Assembly: GCA_913030605.1 (NCBI GenBank)
Contig: CAJWEZ010000005.1
Coordinates: 30,945 to 94,944, forward strand
Direction: 5' to 3'
Source: an uncultured Spirochaeta sp.
GTDB lineage: Bacteria; Spirochaetota; Spirochaetia; DSM-27196; Alkalispirochaetaceae
Length of the DNA: 64,000 bases
The notes below the pieces were generated by a model. That model did no database searches. It worked only from the letters and a program-made list of their open reading frames with translations, and had not been told where the DNA came from. The position numbers and the translations under genes are program-made. The number at the start of each line of letters is the position of its first letter. Within the stretch, counting starts at the first letter, position 1. This document shows positions 1 to 8,828 of the stretch, in pieces.

Positions 1-1
1 A

Positions 2-457
2 GAGGTGGAGGACCGCCTGAACGGAGAACTCGAGGCGGCGCAACAGCAGGTTTCCGAGATGGAAGACCGTTTCAAAGCGCTGCAGGTGGCACTCAAAAAC
101 GCCCAGGACGAAGCGCAGGCGTTCAAGGAAGATCTGTCCAAAACGCGGCGCGACTACCGCGCCGACGTGGCGGACCTGCGGCTGTCACTGGACTCGATCG
201 AAGAGGAATCGCTGTTTCAGGTCGGCGCGACCTTCTCGCCGGCGGGTTCCCTCGGGGCGGTCGGTATCGTCAACCTTCCGGACACCAACGTGAGCCTGCT
301 GGCGGGGGCGGACTATCTCCTCCGGGACCGGGAACTCAACGCGCGTTTCGGGGTGACCCTCAGTTTTCTCCCGCGACAGCAGCTCATCGACGGCTGGCAG
401 CGTCTGCGCGCGCGGTTTGGAAACCGCGTTGAAGAAAAGGCGATGTTGGCGGAATAG
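2..457 (+). CDS. C-terminal part of a coiled-coil protein, function unknown
   Basis: The reading frame is open to the left edge of the window, so this is probably the C-terminal part of a longer gene; the first in-frame start in the window is a GTG at position 5. The first 65 or so residues are rich in Glu, Gln, Lys and Ala with heptad-like spacing, which suggests a coiled coil. They are followed by a segment with alternating hydrophobic and polar residues (VGATFSP, LLAGADYLL, ARFGVTLSFLP) that could form beta strands, perhaps a small membrane or surface domain. The tail is charged. I do not recognise the family. It is followed by a strong promoter for transketolase, so it ends a separate transcript. 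Confidence 0.55.
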   Translation, partial: EVEDRLNGELEAAQQQVSEMEDRFKALQVALKNAQDEAQAFKEDLSKTRRDYRADVADLRLSLDSIEEESLFQVGATFSPAGSLGAVGIVNLPDTNVSLLAGADYLLRDRELNARFGVTLSFLPRQQLIDGWQRLRARFGNRVEEKAMLAE

Positions 458-514
458 CCGGATCGGCTGACGTTCTTTCAACTCTGTGAATACGTTGCGG
501 ACAATCGCAACGTT

Positions 515-544
515 TTGCAATCGTTCTCCGTCGCGTGATAGAAT
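515..544 (+). promoter_or_regulatory. Sigma70-type promoter for tkt-xylB
   Basis: TTGCAA (515-520), an 18-nt spacer and TAGAAT (539-544), with TG one base upstream of the -10 (extended -10). It lies 32 nt before the ATG at 577 and is followed by a good ribosome binding site, GGGAGGA at 561-567. Seen by eye; not tested. Confidence 0.6.
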
Positions 545-576
545 ACTCCCACACTTTTTCGGGAGGAATCGTTCAC

Positions 577-2547
577 ATGGATAACAAGGCGCTGGAAGCC
601 GTCGCTCTCTCGGTGCGTACCCTGACAATAGATGCCGTGCAGGCTGCAAACTCCGGACACCCGGGTATGCCCATGGGTATGGCCGAACTCGGAGCCCTGC
701 TCTACGGAGAGATTCTCAAACACGATCCCGCCGATCCGTCGTGGCCCGATCGGGACCGCTTCGTGCTGTCCGCCGGGCACGGATCGATGTTTCTCTACAG
801 TCTGTTTCACCTCAGTGGCTATGGCCTGCCCCTGGACGAACTCAAGAAGTTCCGGCAGATCGGCAGCAAGACTCCGGGGCATCCCGAGTACGGTATGACC
901 GCCGGTGTGGAGACCACCACCGGACCCCTGGGCCAGGGGCTCGCAAACGCCGTCGGTCTGGCGATCGCCGAACGGATGATGGCGGCGCGATTCAATACCA
1001 CGGATCACACGATCGTGGATCACCGTACCTGGGCGATCGCCGGCGACGGGTGCCTCATGGAGGGCATCACCTCCGAGGCGAGCTCCCTCGCCGGTCACCT
1101 GGGCCTTGGCAAGCTGACGGTGTTCTACGATCACAACAGCATCTCGATCGAGGGATCCACCTCCCTGGCGTTCACGGAGGATGTCCGGGCACGCTATCGG
1201 GCGTACGGGTGGCAGGTCCTCGAAGGGGACGCGTACGACGCCGACGCGATTCGGAAGCTCGTGGCGGAGGCGCAGGCGGATACCGAACGACCGAGCCTGA
1301 TCGTTCTGACCTCCACCATCGGGAAGGGATCACCGAACAAAGCCGGTACCCACGGGGTTCACGGTGCCGCCCTCGGCGACGAGGAAGTCGCCCTGACCAA
1401 GAAGGAGCTCGGCGTCGATCCGTCGGAGATGTTCTATATCGACCCGGCGGCCACGGAGTTCTTTGCCGCCTACCGGAAGGAGCTCGCCGAGCGCCACGCC
1501 GCGTGGCAGAAGACGTTTGACGCCTGGGCCGCCGCAAACCCCGGATTGCTCGCGCAGTGGAACGAGGCGGTGCAGGGCGGATACAAGGACGTCCTGAAGG
1601 ATATCGGCCTGCCGGCCTACGAGCCGGGATCCAAGGTCGCCACCCGCAAGGCGAGCGGTGCGGCGCTGCAGGCGATCGCGAAGATGCTGCCCAACGTGGT
1701 TGGTGGATCCGCCGACCTGGCGCCGTCGAACAACACCGCCCTGCCGGACTACGGTGACTTCACCCGGGAGAATCCCGCGGGACGGACGCTGCACTTTGGC
1801 GTTCGCGAACTCGGAATGGCAGCGATCGGCAACGGAATGGCGCTTCACGGCGGTCTGCGTCCCTTCGTGGCGACGTTCCTCGTTTTCACCGACTATCTGC
1901 GGCCGGCGCTGCGCCTGTCATCGCTGATGCAGGTGCCGGTGGTGTACATCATGACCCACGACTCGATCTACCTCGGAGAGGACGGTCCCACCCACCAGCC
2001 GATCGAGCACCTTGCCGTGCTCCGCGCGATTCCCGGTCTGCGGGTACTACGCCCTGCGGACGGTGAGGAAACCAACGAGGCGTGGCTCATGGCGCTGGAA
2101 CACGGCGGACCCACGGTCCTGGCGCTCACCCGGCAGGGTCTTCCCACGCTGGAGAAAGCCGACGCCGACTGGCGACAGTCGATGCGGCGCGGTGCCTACG
2201 TGGTTCAGGACGTCGACTCCCCGGAGGTTGTCGTTGTCGCCACCGGCAGTGAAGTCTCCATGGCACTCGATGCCGCGAAGGAGAGCGGCCGGAAGGTGCG
2301 CGTGGTGTCGATGCCGAGTCGCGAGCTCTTCGAGGCGCAGGATACCACCTGGCAGCGGTCGATCGCTCCCGCCGGCGTGCCCGTCGTTGTCGCCGAAGCC
2401 GGTATTCGCCAGGGATGGGAGTTTCTCACCACCCGCGACCGGATTCTGTCCATCGACCGCTTCGGTGAGAGCGGACCCGGCAACGACGTTGCCGAGCACC
2501 TCGGATTCACGACGGCCCGGCTGGCCGCCATGATCAGGGAGGTGTAA
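577..2547 (+). CDS. tkt: Transketolase
   Basis: A 656-residue transketolase, the usual full length. It is a cytosolic thiamine-diphosphate enzyme of the non-oxidative pentose phosphate pathway that moves two-carbon units between ketose and aldose phosphates. Visible motifs: SGHPGMPMG near residue 25, GPLGQG near 115, the ThDP/Mg motif GDGCLMEG near 155 followed by the metal-ligand region [15 protein letters not shown] near 380, and the catalytic-Glu region [10 protein letters not shown] followed by [15 protein letters not shown]. The ATG at 577 is preferred over an upstream in-frame GTG (535) because it has GGGAGGA at the right distance and the upstream extension overlaps the -10 box. Xylulokinase follows 5 nt later, so the two genes form a pentose-use pair. 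Confidence 0.95.
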   Translation: MDNKALEAVALSVRTLTIDAVQAANSGHPGMPMGMAELGALLYGEILKHDPADPSWPDRDRFVLSAGHGSMFLYSLFHLSGYGLPLDELKKFRQIGSKTPGHPEYGMTAGVETTTGPLGQGLANAVGLAIAERMMAARFNTTDHTIVDHRTWAIAGDGCLMEGITSEASSLAGHLGLGKLTVFYDHNSISIEGSTSLAFTEDVRARYRAYGWQVLEGDAYDADAIRKLVAEAQADTERPSLIVLTSTIGKGSPNKAGTHGVHGAALGDEEVALTKKELGVDPSEMFYIDPAATEFFAAYRKELAERHAAWQKTFDAWAAANPGLLAQWNEAVQGGYKDVLKDIGLPAYEPGSKVATRKASGAALQAIAKMLPNVVGGSADLAPSNNTALPDYGDFTRENPAGRTLHFGVRELGMAAIGNGMALHGGLRPFVATFLVFTDYLRPALRLSSLMQVPVVYIMTHDSIYLGEDGPTHQPIEHLAVLRAIPGLRVLRPADGEETNEAWLMALEHGGPTVLALTRQGLPTLEKADADWRQSMRRGAYVVQDVDSPEVVVVATGSEVSMALDAAKESGRKVRVVSMPSRELFEAQDTTWQRSIAPAGVPVVVAEAGIRQGWEFLTTRDRILSIDRFGESGPGNDVAEHLGFTTARLAAMIREV

Positions 2548-2552
2548 ACCGC

Positions 2553-4067
2553 ATGGCACGCTACGCCCTGGGTTACGATGTTGGAAGCTCGTCGATCAAG
2601 GCGAGTCTGGTTGATGTGGACTCGGGGAAGCGTGTCGGGGCCGCCACCGCCCCCGGGACCGAGATGCCGATCAGCGCGCCGCAGGCGGACTGGGCCGAAC
2701 AGGACCCGGACATGTGGTGGCGTTACGTGGTGGAGGCTACGCAGAAGCTCGGGCGCGAGTTCGACCTGGGATCGGTAGCCTCCGTCGGCATCTCCTACCA
2801 GATGCACGGACTCGTGGCGGTGGACCGGGACGGAACGCCGCTGCGGCCGTCGATCATCTGGTGCGACAGCCGCGCCGTTTCCTACGGAGATGCCGCGTTC
2901 CACGCCCTCGGTGGTGCCGAACAGGTGCTGCCGAGGCTGCTCAACTCTCCCGGCAACTTCACCGCCTCAAAACTCGCGTGGGTGAAGGCCAACGAACCGA
3001 ACACCTACGCGAAGATCTGGAAAATCATGCTCCCCGGTGACTATGTGGGCTTCCGGCTGACTGGGGAGGTCCTGACCACCGAGAGCGGGCTTTCGGAGGG
3101 GATCCTCTGGGATTTTCAGGCCAACGAGCCCGCCGGGTTTCTCATCGATCACTTTGGATTCGACCCCGCGGTGCTTCCCGAGGCGCGTCAGAGCTTCGGG
3201 GACCACGGCTCGGTTGCCGCATCGGTGGCCGACACGCTCGGCATCCCCGCCGGGACTCCGGTTTCCTACCGCGCCGGTGACCAGCCGAACAACGCGCTCT
3301 CCCTGAATGTTCTCAACCCCGGTGAGATCGCCGCCACCGCCGGAACGTCCGGGGTGGTCTACGGCGTCGTGGACCGCCCGGTGTGGGATCCCCGCAGTCG
3401 CGTGAATACCTTCCTTCACGTCAACCACCGGCCGGATCAGTCACGCTACGGCGTGCTGCAGGTCCTGAACGGTACGGGAATCCTCAACCGCTGGGTTCGC
3501 GAGAATGTACTCGATCCGCTGGACGGTTCCGGGCCCGTTTCCTACGAGACGGTAAACGCCCTGGCGGAGGAAGCGCCGATCGGCAGCGCCGGACTGGCGA
3601 TCCTGCCCTTCGGCAACGGTGCCGAACGCATCCTTGAGAACGTGAACTACGGGTCGAGCATCCACGGACTGAACTTCAACATTCACGGCCGCAGCCACCT
3701 CGTACGGGCGGCGCAGGAGGGGATCGTTTTTGCGCTGGGTTACGGTCTCGAGATCATGCGCGAGATCGGCCTCAAAGTAGAAACGGTGCGCGCGGGCCAC
3801 GCAAACATGTTCCTGAGTCCGCTGTTCCGACGGGCGTTTGCCACGGTGACCGGTGCGACCGTTGAGCTGTACAACACCGACGGGAGCGAGGGAGCTGCCC
3901 GCGGTGGCGCCTACGGCGCCGGTCTCTTCGCCAGTCCCGAGGACGCCTTCAGCGGTCTGGATCTGCGCGAGCGGATCGAGCCCGACACGTCGGTGTCGGA
4001 TGCGTACGCCACCGCCTACGGCGAGTGGAAGGATCGTCTGGCGCAGGTAATGGCCTCGGCGATCTGA
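2553..4067 (+). CDS. xylB: Xylulokinase-like FGGY-family sugar kinase
   Basis: A 504-residue FGGY carbohydrate kinase, probably phosphorylating D-xylulose to xylulose 5-phosphate, a transketolase substrate. The N-terminus carries the ATPase-fold phosphate loop GYDVGSSSIKASLVD; SYQMHGLVAVD and the sugar-site region WCDSRA follow, then MLPGDYVGFRLTG near residue 155 and the second ATP-binding lobe with GTSGVVYGVVD near 265. The start lies 5 nt after the tkt stop and the ribosome binding site (GGGAGGTG) is inside the end of tkt, so the genes are co-transcribed. No xylose isomerase or xylose transporter is present here. Another FGGY specificity, such as rhamnulose (see the 47-58 kb rhamnose genes), cannot be excluded, but pairing with tkt favours xylulose. 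Confidence 0.85.
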   Translation: MARYALGYDVGSSSIKASLVDVDSGKRVGAATAPGTEMPISAPQADWAEQDPDMWWRYVVEATQKLGREFDLGSVASVGISYQMHGLVAVDRDGTPLRPSIIWCDSRAVSYGDAAFHALGGAEQVLPRLLNSPGNFTASKLAWVKANEPNTYAKIWKIMLPGDYVGFRLTGEVLTTESGLSEGILWDFQANEPAGFLIDHFGFDPAVLPEARQSFGDHGSVAASVADTLGIPAGTPVSYRAGDQPNNALSLNVLNPGEIAATAGTSGVVYGVVDRPVWDPRSRVNTFLHVNHRPDQSRYGVLQVLNGTGILNRWVRENVLDPLDGSGPVSYETVNALAEEAPIGSAGLAILPFGNGAERILENVNYGSSIHGLNFNIHGRSHLVRAAQEGIVFALGYGLEIMREIGLKVETVRAGHANMFLSPLFRRAFATVTGATVELYNTDGSEGAARGGAYGAGLFASPEDAFSGLDLRERIEPDTSVSDAYATAYGEWKDRLAQVMASAI

Positions 4068-4077
4068 GGCTGCCGGG

Positions 4078-4108
4078 GGACGGTCGCCGCGATTTCGCGG
4101 TACCGTCC
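4078..4108. terminator. GC-rich hairpin between convergent genes
   Basis: GGACGGT (4078-4084) pairs with ACCGTCC (4102-4108) and encloses a second perfect stem, CCGCG/CGCGG, with an ATTT loop. It lies just after the xylB stop, between xylB and the convergent RNase D gene. There is no T-run, so it is a weak terminator candidate. The rest of the gap to 4187 shows nothing else I can name. Confidence 0.4.
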
Positions 4109-4187
4109 GGGGCCCGAGGGAGGATGCCGACCGGTGCACGCGGGTACGGCCTCCCCCCCGCGCGGCCCCGGCACCGCGTGGCCGTTT

Positions 4188-5294
4188 CTACGGTAACGGG
4201 CCGAGCAGATCCGCGCGCCAGCCCGTGGTGAGGACCGACTCGGCGGCATCGCCGAATCGTACGAAGTCCTCCACCGCGGTTTTGGAGGCAACGAGCGGGA
4301 CGGCGATCCCCGCTTCACCGCAGCGTTCCTCGATATGCTTCATGATCGCGGCAACGCGCCGGCCGCGCTCCTCGCCCGAGGGGCCCGGCGGCGGCAGCCT
4401 TCGGAGGCGGGCCGTTTCGTCGGGGGTCGCCGGGCGCCCGCGCAGGTCGTCGATCTGCGCCACGTGTTCCGTGGTGAGCCAGTCCGGCAGATCCCGGGCT
4501 CCGGGCGTGAGTTCGGCTCCGTCGCGGATGCGGCGCATGATGCGCTCCAGGTCGCGCGGGCGCACCTTTCGTTTCTTTCCCTTGATTCTCGGAAGCCGCA
4601 GATCGCGACTCCAGTCGAGGAGGCGGAACGCGTACAGCGTCTCGTCATCTGACTGGCGCCAGTCGTCCGCGAAGCGCCAATCGGGCGTCTCCTCGGCGGA
4701 AAAACCGTTTCGTTCTTCAACCACCCGAGCCGACTCCTCCCGGGCCCACTCCCGCTGTGGCGACCCGTCGAGCTGCCCCTCCATCCGACGGACCATGTCG
4801 CGGAGGTAGCGCACGTCGGCGGCGGCGTAGCGCATCTGTGCTCGCGACAGCGGCCGGGTGCCCCAGTCTGAACGCTGTTGCCCCTTGCTCAGCGCGATAC
4901 CCTCCATCGATTCCAGCAGTGCCGCCAGTCCCACCGGGTACCGGTAGCCGCAGAACGCCGCGAGGACCTGCGTGTCCACCACGCCGCGGGTGTCGACTCC
5001 GTGCTGACGCGCGACCAGTCGCGCATCGTCGTGGCCGGAATGAAACACCTTGTTGTGGTCGGGATTCGCCAGCCAGTCAAGGATCGGGGTGAGATCCGGC
5101 AGTGCAAGAGGATCGGCGAGGTAGACGGCGTCGGCCGTGGCAAACTGCATCAGCAGAATACGGGTCGTGTCGTTGCTGAACTCCATGTCCGCCGCCGTGA
5201 GATCGGCGGTGGTGAGGTCGGCGAGCATCGTGTCGAGGGTCCGGGGGCCGTCGACGAGCGTCACGGGAAGGGAATCTGCGCTGGTGTTCGACAT
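4188..5294 (-). CDS. rnd: Ribonuclease D-like 3'-5' exonuclease with HRDC-like C-terminus
   Basis: A 368-residue DEDD-family exonuclease, likely acting in tRNA 3'-end trimming or RNA turnover. Exo I appears as AADMEFSNDTT (D-x-E) near residue 33, Exo II as VFHSGHDDARL near 85, and Exo III as RYAAADVRYLRDM near 150 (Y-x-x-x-D, DEDDy type). The C-terminal half resembles helical HRDC regions, with LLDWSRDLRLPRIKGK and PRDLERIMRRI. The frame is open far upstream, but ATG at 5294 is chosen because the protein family begins there. Upstream sequence on the minus strand has TATGCT six nt before the ATG, a possible leaderless promoter. It follows the phosphatase gene by 41 nt and may also be read through from it. 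Confidence 0.85.
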   Translation of the reverse strand: MSNTSADSLPVTLVDGPRTLDTMLADLTTADLTAADMEFSNDTTRILLMQFATADAVYLADPLALPDLTPILDWLANPDHNKVFHSGHDDARLVARQHGVDTRGVVDTQVLAAFCGYRYPVGLAALLESMEGIALSKGQQRSDWGTRPLSRAQMRYAAADVRYLRDMVRRMEGQLDGSPQREWAREESARVVEERNGFSAEETPDWRFADDWRQSDDETLYAFRLLDWSRDLRLPRIKGKKRKVRPRDLERIMRRIRDGAELTPGARDLPDWLTTEHVAQIDDLRGRPATPDETARLRRLPPPGPSGEERGRRVAAIMKHIEERCGEAGIAVPLVASKTAVEDFVRFGDAAESVLTTGWRADLLGPLP

Positions 5295-5335
5295 CGTCCC
5301 AGCATAGGCAACATGGCCCCGTTGGGGACAGGGGC

Positions 5336-6136
5336 CTACCGCGCCCGATCCCCGCCGGTGTGAAACTGCTCCCGCGCCACGGCGCCGGGACTGGATTCGG
5401 CGGCCGGGGCATAGTTCACCCGTGACCACTGGCCGTAGTACCACTCGAGTGCGGTTCCGGTGCGATCCCGGCTTCGGACCGGGCGGGCGGTGAACTCGAA
5501 GATCGCGCAGTTGGAGGCGAGTACCAGCGGCATCCACGGAGAGACCTCGTCCGGGGTGGCGCCGAAGCTGGCCTTGAAAATCCACTGAAGCATTCCGCCG
5601 TGGGTCACGGTCATGATCCGGGCGCCGGTGGCGGTTTCGGTCCCGCCCGGGGCGGTCTCATGAACGGCGTTCGCCGCCTCCACGACCCGCTCCCACGTAT
5701 CAAGTGCCCGCGCGGTGAGACTCTGGACCGATTCGGCCTCCGGGACCGCCTCCCAGCTGCCGACCACGAACTCGGCGTATTCCTCGGGAAACCGCTCCTG
5801 GATCTCCGGGAACGAGAGACCGGTAAAGACACCGGTGTGGAGTTCCTTGGCCGCCGGAAGCGGTTGGGGGTCCGGAAACCCGGCGGTCGCGGCGAGGATG
5901 GCGGCGGTCTCAAAGGCGCGCTTCAGGGGCGAGGCGAACACGCGCTGAACGGCAACATCTGCGGCGGCAAACCACTCACCGGTGGCGCGCGCCTGATCGC
6001 GGCCGAGATCGGTGAGGTGATGATCGCGATGGCCCTGCATCTTTCCCGCCACGTTCCCCTCGGACTCCCCGTGGCGGACGAAGTAGAACGTGGTGGGACC
6101 GGCGAGACCGGTCATGATGTCGTGAAACGAGCGCAT
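5336..6136 (-). CDS. Histidine phosphatase family protein (PGAM-like)
   Basis: A 266-residue member of the histidine phosphatase superfamily, which includes phosphoglycerate mutase, CobC and GpmB-like phosphatases. The catalytic RHG motif is in TTFYFVRHGESEGN near residue 20, with LTDLGRDQA downstream. The later ASPLKRAFETA and the second catalytic His in MTVTHGGMLQW (near residue 175) complete the active site. Length and motifs fit a broad-specificity phosphatase rather than a glycolytic mutase. The ATG at 6136 has AGGAGA at a suitable distance; a second Met lies 7 codons inside. It sits between the unknown anchored protein and RNase D on the same strand. A CobC-like role is possible given the nearby B12 uptake operon, but that is inference. 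Confidence 0.8.
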   Translation of the reverse strand: MRSFHDIMTGLAGPTTFYFVRHGESEGNVAGKMQGHRDHHLTDLGRDQARATGEWFAAADVAVQRVFASPLKRAFETAAILAATAGFPDPQPLPAAKELHTGVFTGLSFPEIQERFPEEYAEFVVGSWEAVPEAESVQSLTARALDTWERVVEAANAVHETAPGGTETATGARIMTVTHGGMLQWIFKASFGATPDEVSPWMPLVLASNCAIFEFTARPVRSRDRTGTALEWYYGQWSRVNYAPAAESSPGAVAREQFHTGGDRAR

Positions 6137-6157
6137 GGTGTCTCCTGTCTGCCGCGA

Positions 6158-7999
6158 TCAGTAGAAGAGCGTGATGTTCTCTTCGGTGCTGTCGTCGGTG
6201 TATTTGATCATCAGCGTGTTGGTCCGCGGTTCGTAATGCCGTCCCTTGATATAGGACTCGAAGCGCGGATCGTTGCGCCACTGAAGCCCGAAGAGTGTCA
6301 TGGACTGGAACGGCGGAATTCCCTGCATGATGATGTAGTGCGTCCGGTTCTCCGGGTACCGCAGCCGGAACTGGAATTGCTCCTCCCCGATGTCCACCTG
6401 CGTAAAGTTGGCGATCGTCCAGATGAAGCTTCCGGCACCCAGGCTGTCATAGAGCGAGAGCATACGCGGATACCACGGGTTGTCGGTGAAGTGCGGGTAG
6501 AGCCGCTCCGGGCCGAAGGCGCCTTCCTCGCCCTGCAGGCCGGTATCGCCGAAGAAGAGGTATTCCGGAATGAAGCCCTGGTCGTCCGCCAGCTGGAGGC
6601 CCGAGAGCACCAGGTTGCGGCCGATCGTGCGATAGAGCTGATTGCCGTCGAGGCGCCCGACTTCGTTGAGGAGCTGGCCGGCTCGGATCGACCAGTACAC
6701 TTCGATCTCGGACTGGGCGGTCTCCACGAAAAAGTAATCCTCGAACTGCCGGATCGCCGGCAGAATGCGTTCGTCGATGATGCCGTAAAACCGTCGCGTT
6801 GCGTCCGTGATTTCCGCGGAGGGGTGCTGCTGGTCAACCGCGGCGGACAGCATGCCGATCGCCGTCGGGAGGTCCACGGTTCGGTAGTCGACCTCCGCCG
6901 CGAACGAGACGAGCTGTTCGTAGAGGTCTTCGCTTCCGCGAAGCGCCGAAAACGGTACCAGATCCTCCTCCCGGAAGACGGTGGGGTCCTTTGAGCGGAT
7001 CCGCGAGACCAGGGCCAGGGCGCGCTGTTCGTCCGACGCGATAAAGCGGTCGGTTACCTGGCGAAGGTTGCCCAAAAACACCGACGAGAGCAGTCCCACC
7101 TGCTCGGGGTGCAGGTCCGCCGCCCTGCGCATCTGGTTGAACGCCGGCGTGTACTCGTCGCGCTGCCACGCCTCGGCGAGATAGGCTGTGAGGATCTCCT
7201 CCGAGAATCGCGGAGCCCGACCGCGCATCTGCCACGTTCCGGACCCGCCGTTGAAGCGCGAGCCGCCCCAGGTTCGGTAGGCGGTCTCGAGGTACTCGTC
7301 GATCGCGTTCTGGTAGGCGGCGGTGCTGATCTGCCGGCGGCCGTCGCCGAACGCCACCTCGATCACGTTGGACCGCTCCTCGGTGACCTCGGCGTAGCGC
7401 ACCATCTGACTCGTCCCCGACAGGGGGATGATCAGGCGGTCCTGGTTTTCATCGAACACGGTCCGCGGCGGTGTCGAAAAGAAGAACTCCCGGTCCTCGT
7501 ACGATACCGTGCGGGTTTCCGGCGTCGCCGGGTTGACAGCGGCGGCGTTGGCAGCGGCGGCGACACGGTACGGGAGCAGGAGCTGGCCGTCGGTTGGCCA
7601 TCGATTCGTGGGCGTCGGGAACACGTGCAGTTCCGGGGGTTCCTCGGCGGCGACCTCAAAGCGGAGGGCGCTCTCGTCGCTGAAGGCGATCCGGAGCTCG
7701 TTTCCCTCGAGCTCGTAGCGCTGCGGGTAGAGGCGGATATCGTTGCCGTCGTCCTGCGCGACGATCAGCGGGGAGTCCTCCGAGAAATCGAAGACGAGCC
7801 CCTGGTACTCGATCCGGGCACCGGTAATCTGCTGACTGGTTTCGTCGGCGCCGGACACCAGCGTTCCGGTGAACCGAAGGTCGCCGATCGAGCGTCGCAC
7901 GGTGAGGGTACCGGAAAACTGGAGAAACAGAAGTCCGAAGATCGCCGCGAGATACACCACAGGAACGATGAAGTATCTCCGGACCTTGCGCGTGTGCAT
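6158..7999 (-). CDS. Large N-terminally anchored extracytoplasmic protein, function unknown
   Basis: A 613-residue protein with a short basic N-terminus followed by one hydrophobic segment (YFIVPVVYLAAIFGLLFLQF, about residues 9-28) and no lipobox or obvious signal-peptidase site. It is probably a signal-anchored protein facing the periplasm. The rest is soluble. The first 250 residues look beta-rich (GTLTVRRSIGDLRFTG and similar). From about residue 250 it is helical, with spaced acidic and aromatic residues, ending in another beta-like domain. I do not recognise the family. The ATG at 7999 is preferred over a TTG two codons upstream; TAGATT lies 6 nt before it, so the message may be leaderless. 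It heads the block with the phosphatase (21 nt downstream) and the exonuclease. Confidence 0.7.
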   Translation of the reverse strand: MHTRKVRRYFIVPVVYLAAIFGLLFLQFSGTLTVRRSIGDLRFTGTLVSGADETSQQITGARIEYQGLVFDFSEDSPLIVAQDDGNDIRLYPQRYELEGNELRIAFSDESALRFEVAAEEPPELHVFPTPTNRWPTDGQLLLPYRVAAAANAAAVNPATPETRTVSYEDREFFFSTPPRTVFDENQDRLIIPLSGTSQMVRYAEVTEERSNVIEVAFGDGRRQISTAAYQNAIDEYLETAYRTWGGSRFNGGSGTWQMRGRAPRFSEEILTAYLAEAWQRDEYTPAFNQMRRAADLHPEQVGLLSSVFLGNLRQVTDRFIASDEQRALALVSRIRSKDPTVFREEDLVPFSALRGSEDLYEQLVSFAAEVDYRTVDLPTAIGMLSAAVDQQHPSAEITDATRRFYGIIDERILPAIRQFEDYFFVETAQSEIEVYWSIRAGQLLNEVGRLDGNQLYRTIGRNLVLSGLQLADDQGFIPEYLFFGDTGLQGEEGAFGPERLYPHFTDNPWYPRMLSLYDSLGAGSFIWTIANFTQVDIGEEQFQFRLRYPENRTHYIIMQGIPPFQSMTLFGLQWRNDPRFESYIKGRHYEPRTNTLMIKYTDDSTEENITLFY

Positions 8000-8030
8000 T
8001 GCCAAAATCTACCAGAGCCGACCGGTTGTG

Positions 8031-8828
8031 TCAGCCGGACGGTACGAACCATCCGCGACGCGGATCCAGCCGCGATTCCGCCGCCGTCGCCGGGGGCAGA
8101 TCCCGCAGGAATGCCTCCTCCAGCGCGCCGCTCTCCAGCAGGTCCGCGGCGGCACCGGGGTGCACCGATCCACCGGCGACCAGTACCAGCCGCGGGGAAA
8201 AGTGAAGCGCCAGATGCAGATGGTGGGTGGCGATCACCGCCGTGGACACGATCCCGTCGCGAACCAGCGTGTCGAGGAGTTGAAACAGCGCGGTCTGGTG
8301 CGGCGGGTCGAGGTGGGCGGCGGGCTCGTCCAGCAGCAGCATCTCCGGCTCCTGCGCCAACGCCCTGGCGATCATGACCCGTTGCCGTTCGCCATCGCTG
8401 AGCCGGCCCGCCGGTCGGCCGGCGAGGTGTGCGGTCCCCGTCTGTGCGAGAGCCCGGTCCACCGCGCGCCGATCGTCGGAGGACTCACGACCCACCAGCC
8501 GCTGATACGGGAGACGTCCCATCGCCACCAGCTCCCGGACCCGGAGGTAGGCCGGGGCGACCGAGTCGGTCAGTACCACCGAGAGGAGTCGTGCCCGGTC
8601 CCGCCGGGAGAGTCCCCGGCGACCGTAGACCGGTCGGTCACCGATCGTGACCGTTCCCGCCCGCGGCGGAAGGAGCCCCGCCAGAGAGCGCAGCAGCGTC
8701 GTCTTGCCGCCGCCGTTGGGGCCCACCAGGCTGACCAGTTCGCCGTCGGGCAGTTCCAGACGGTCGGCGACCACCACCGTCGGACCGCCGCGATACGCGA
8801 GCTCGAGACCCCGGGCGAGGATTCTCAC
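8031..8828 (-). CDS. btuD: Vitamin B12 ABC transporter ATP-binding protein (BtuD-like)
   Basis: A 265-residue ABC ATPase of the iron-siderophore/cobalamin (FecE/BtuD) family, the cytoplasmic motor of the importer. Walker A is GPNGGGKTT near residue 37, the signature LSDGE near 135, Walker B MLLLDEPAAHLD near 157, and the H-loop ATHHLH near 190. Its ATG overlaps the permease stop by 4 nt, and it is the last gene of the riboswitch-led operon. Sequence alone cannot separate B12 from siderophore or haem ATPases; the cobalamin riboswitch at 13979-14136 makes B12 the best assignment. Confidence 0.85.
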   Translation of the reverse strand: MRILARGLELAYRGGPTVVVADRLELPDGELVSLVGPNGGGKTTLLRSLAGLLPPRAGTVTIGDRPVYGRRGLSRRDRARLLSVVLTDSVAPAYLRVRELVAMGRLPYQRLVGRESSDDRRAVDRALAQTGTAHLAGRPAGRLSDGERQRVMIARALAQEPEMLLLDEPAAHLDPPHQTALFQLLDTLVRDGIVSTAVIATHHLHLALHFSPRLVLVAGGSVHPGAAADLLESGALEEAFLRDLPPATAAESRLDPRRGWFVPSG

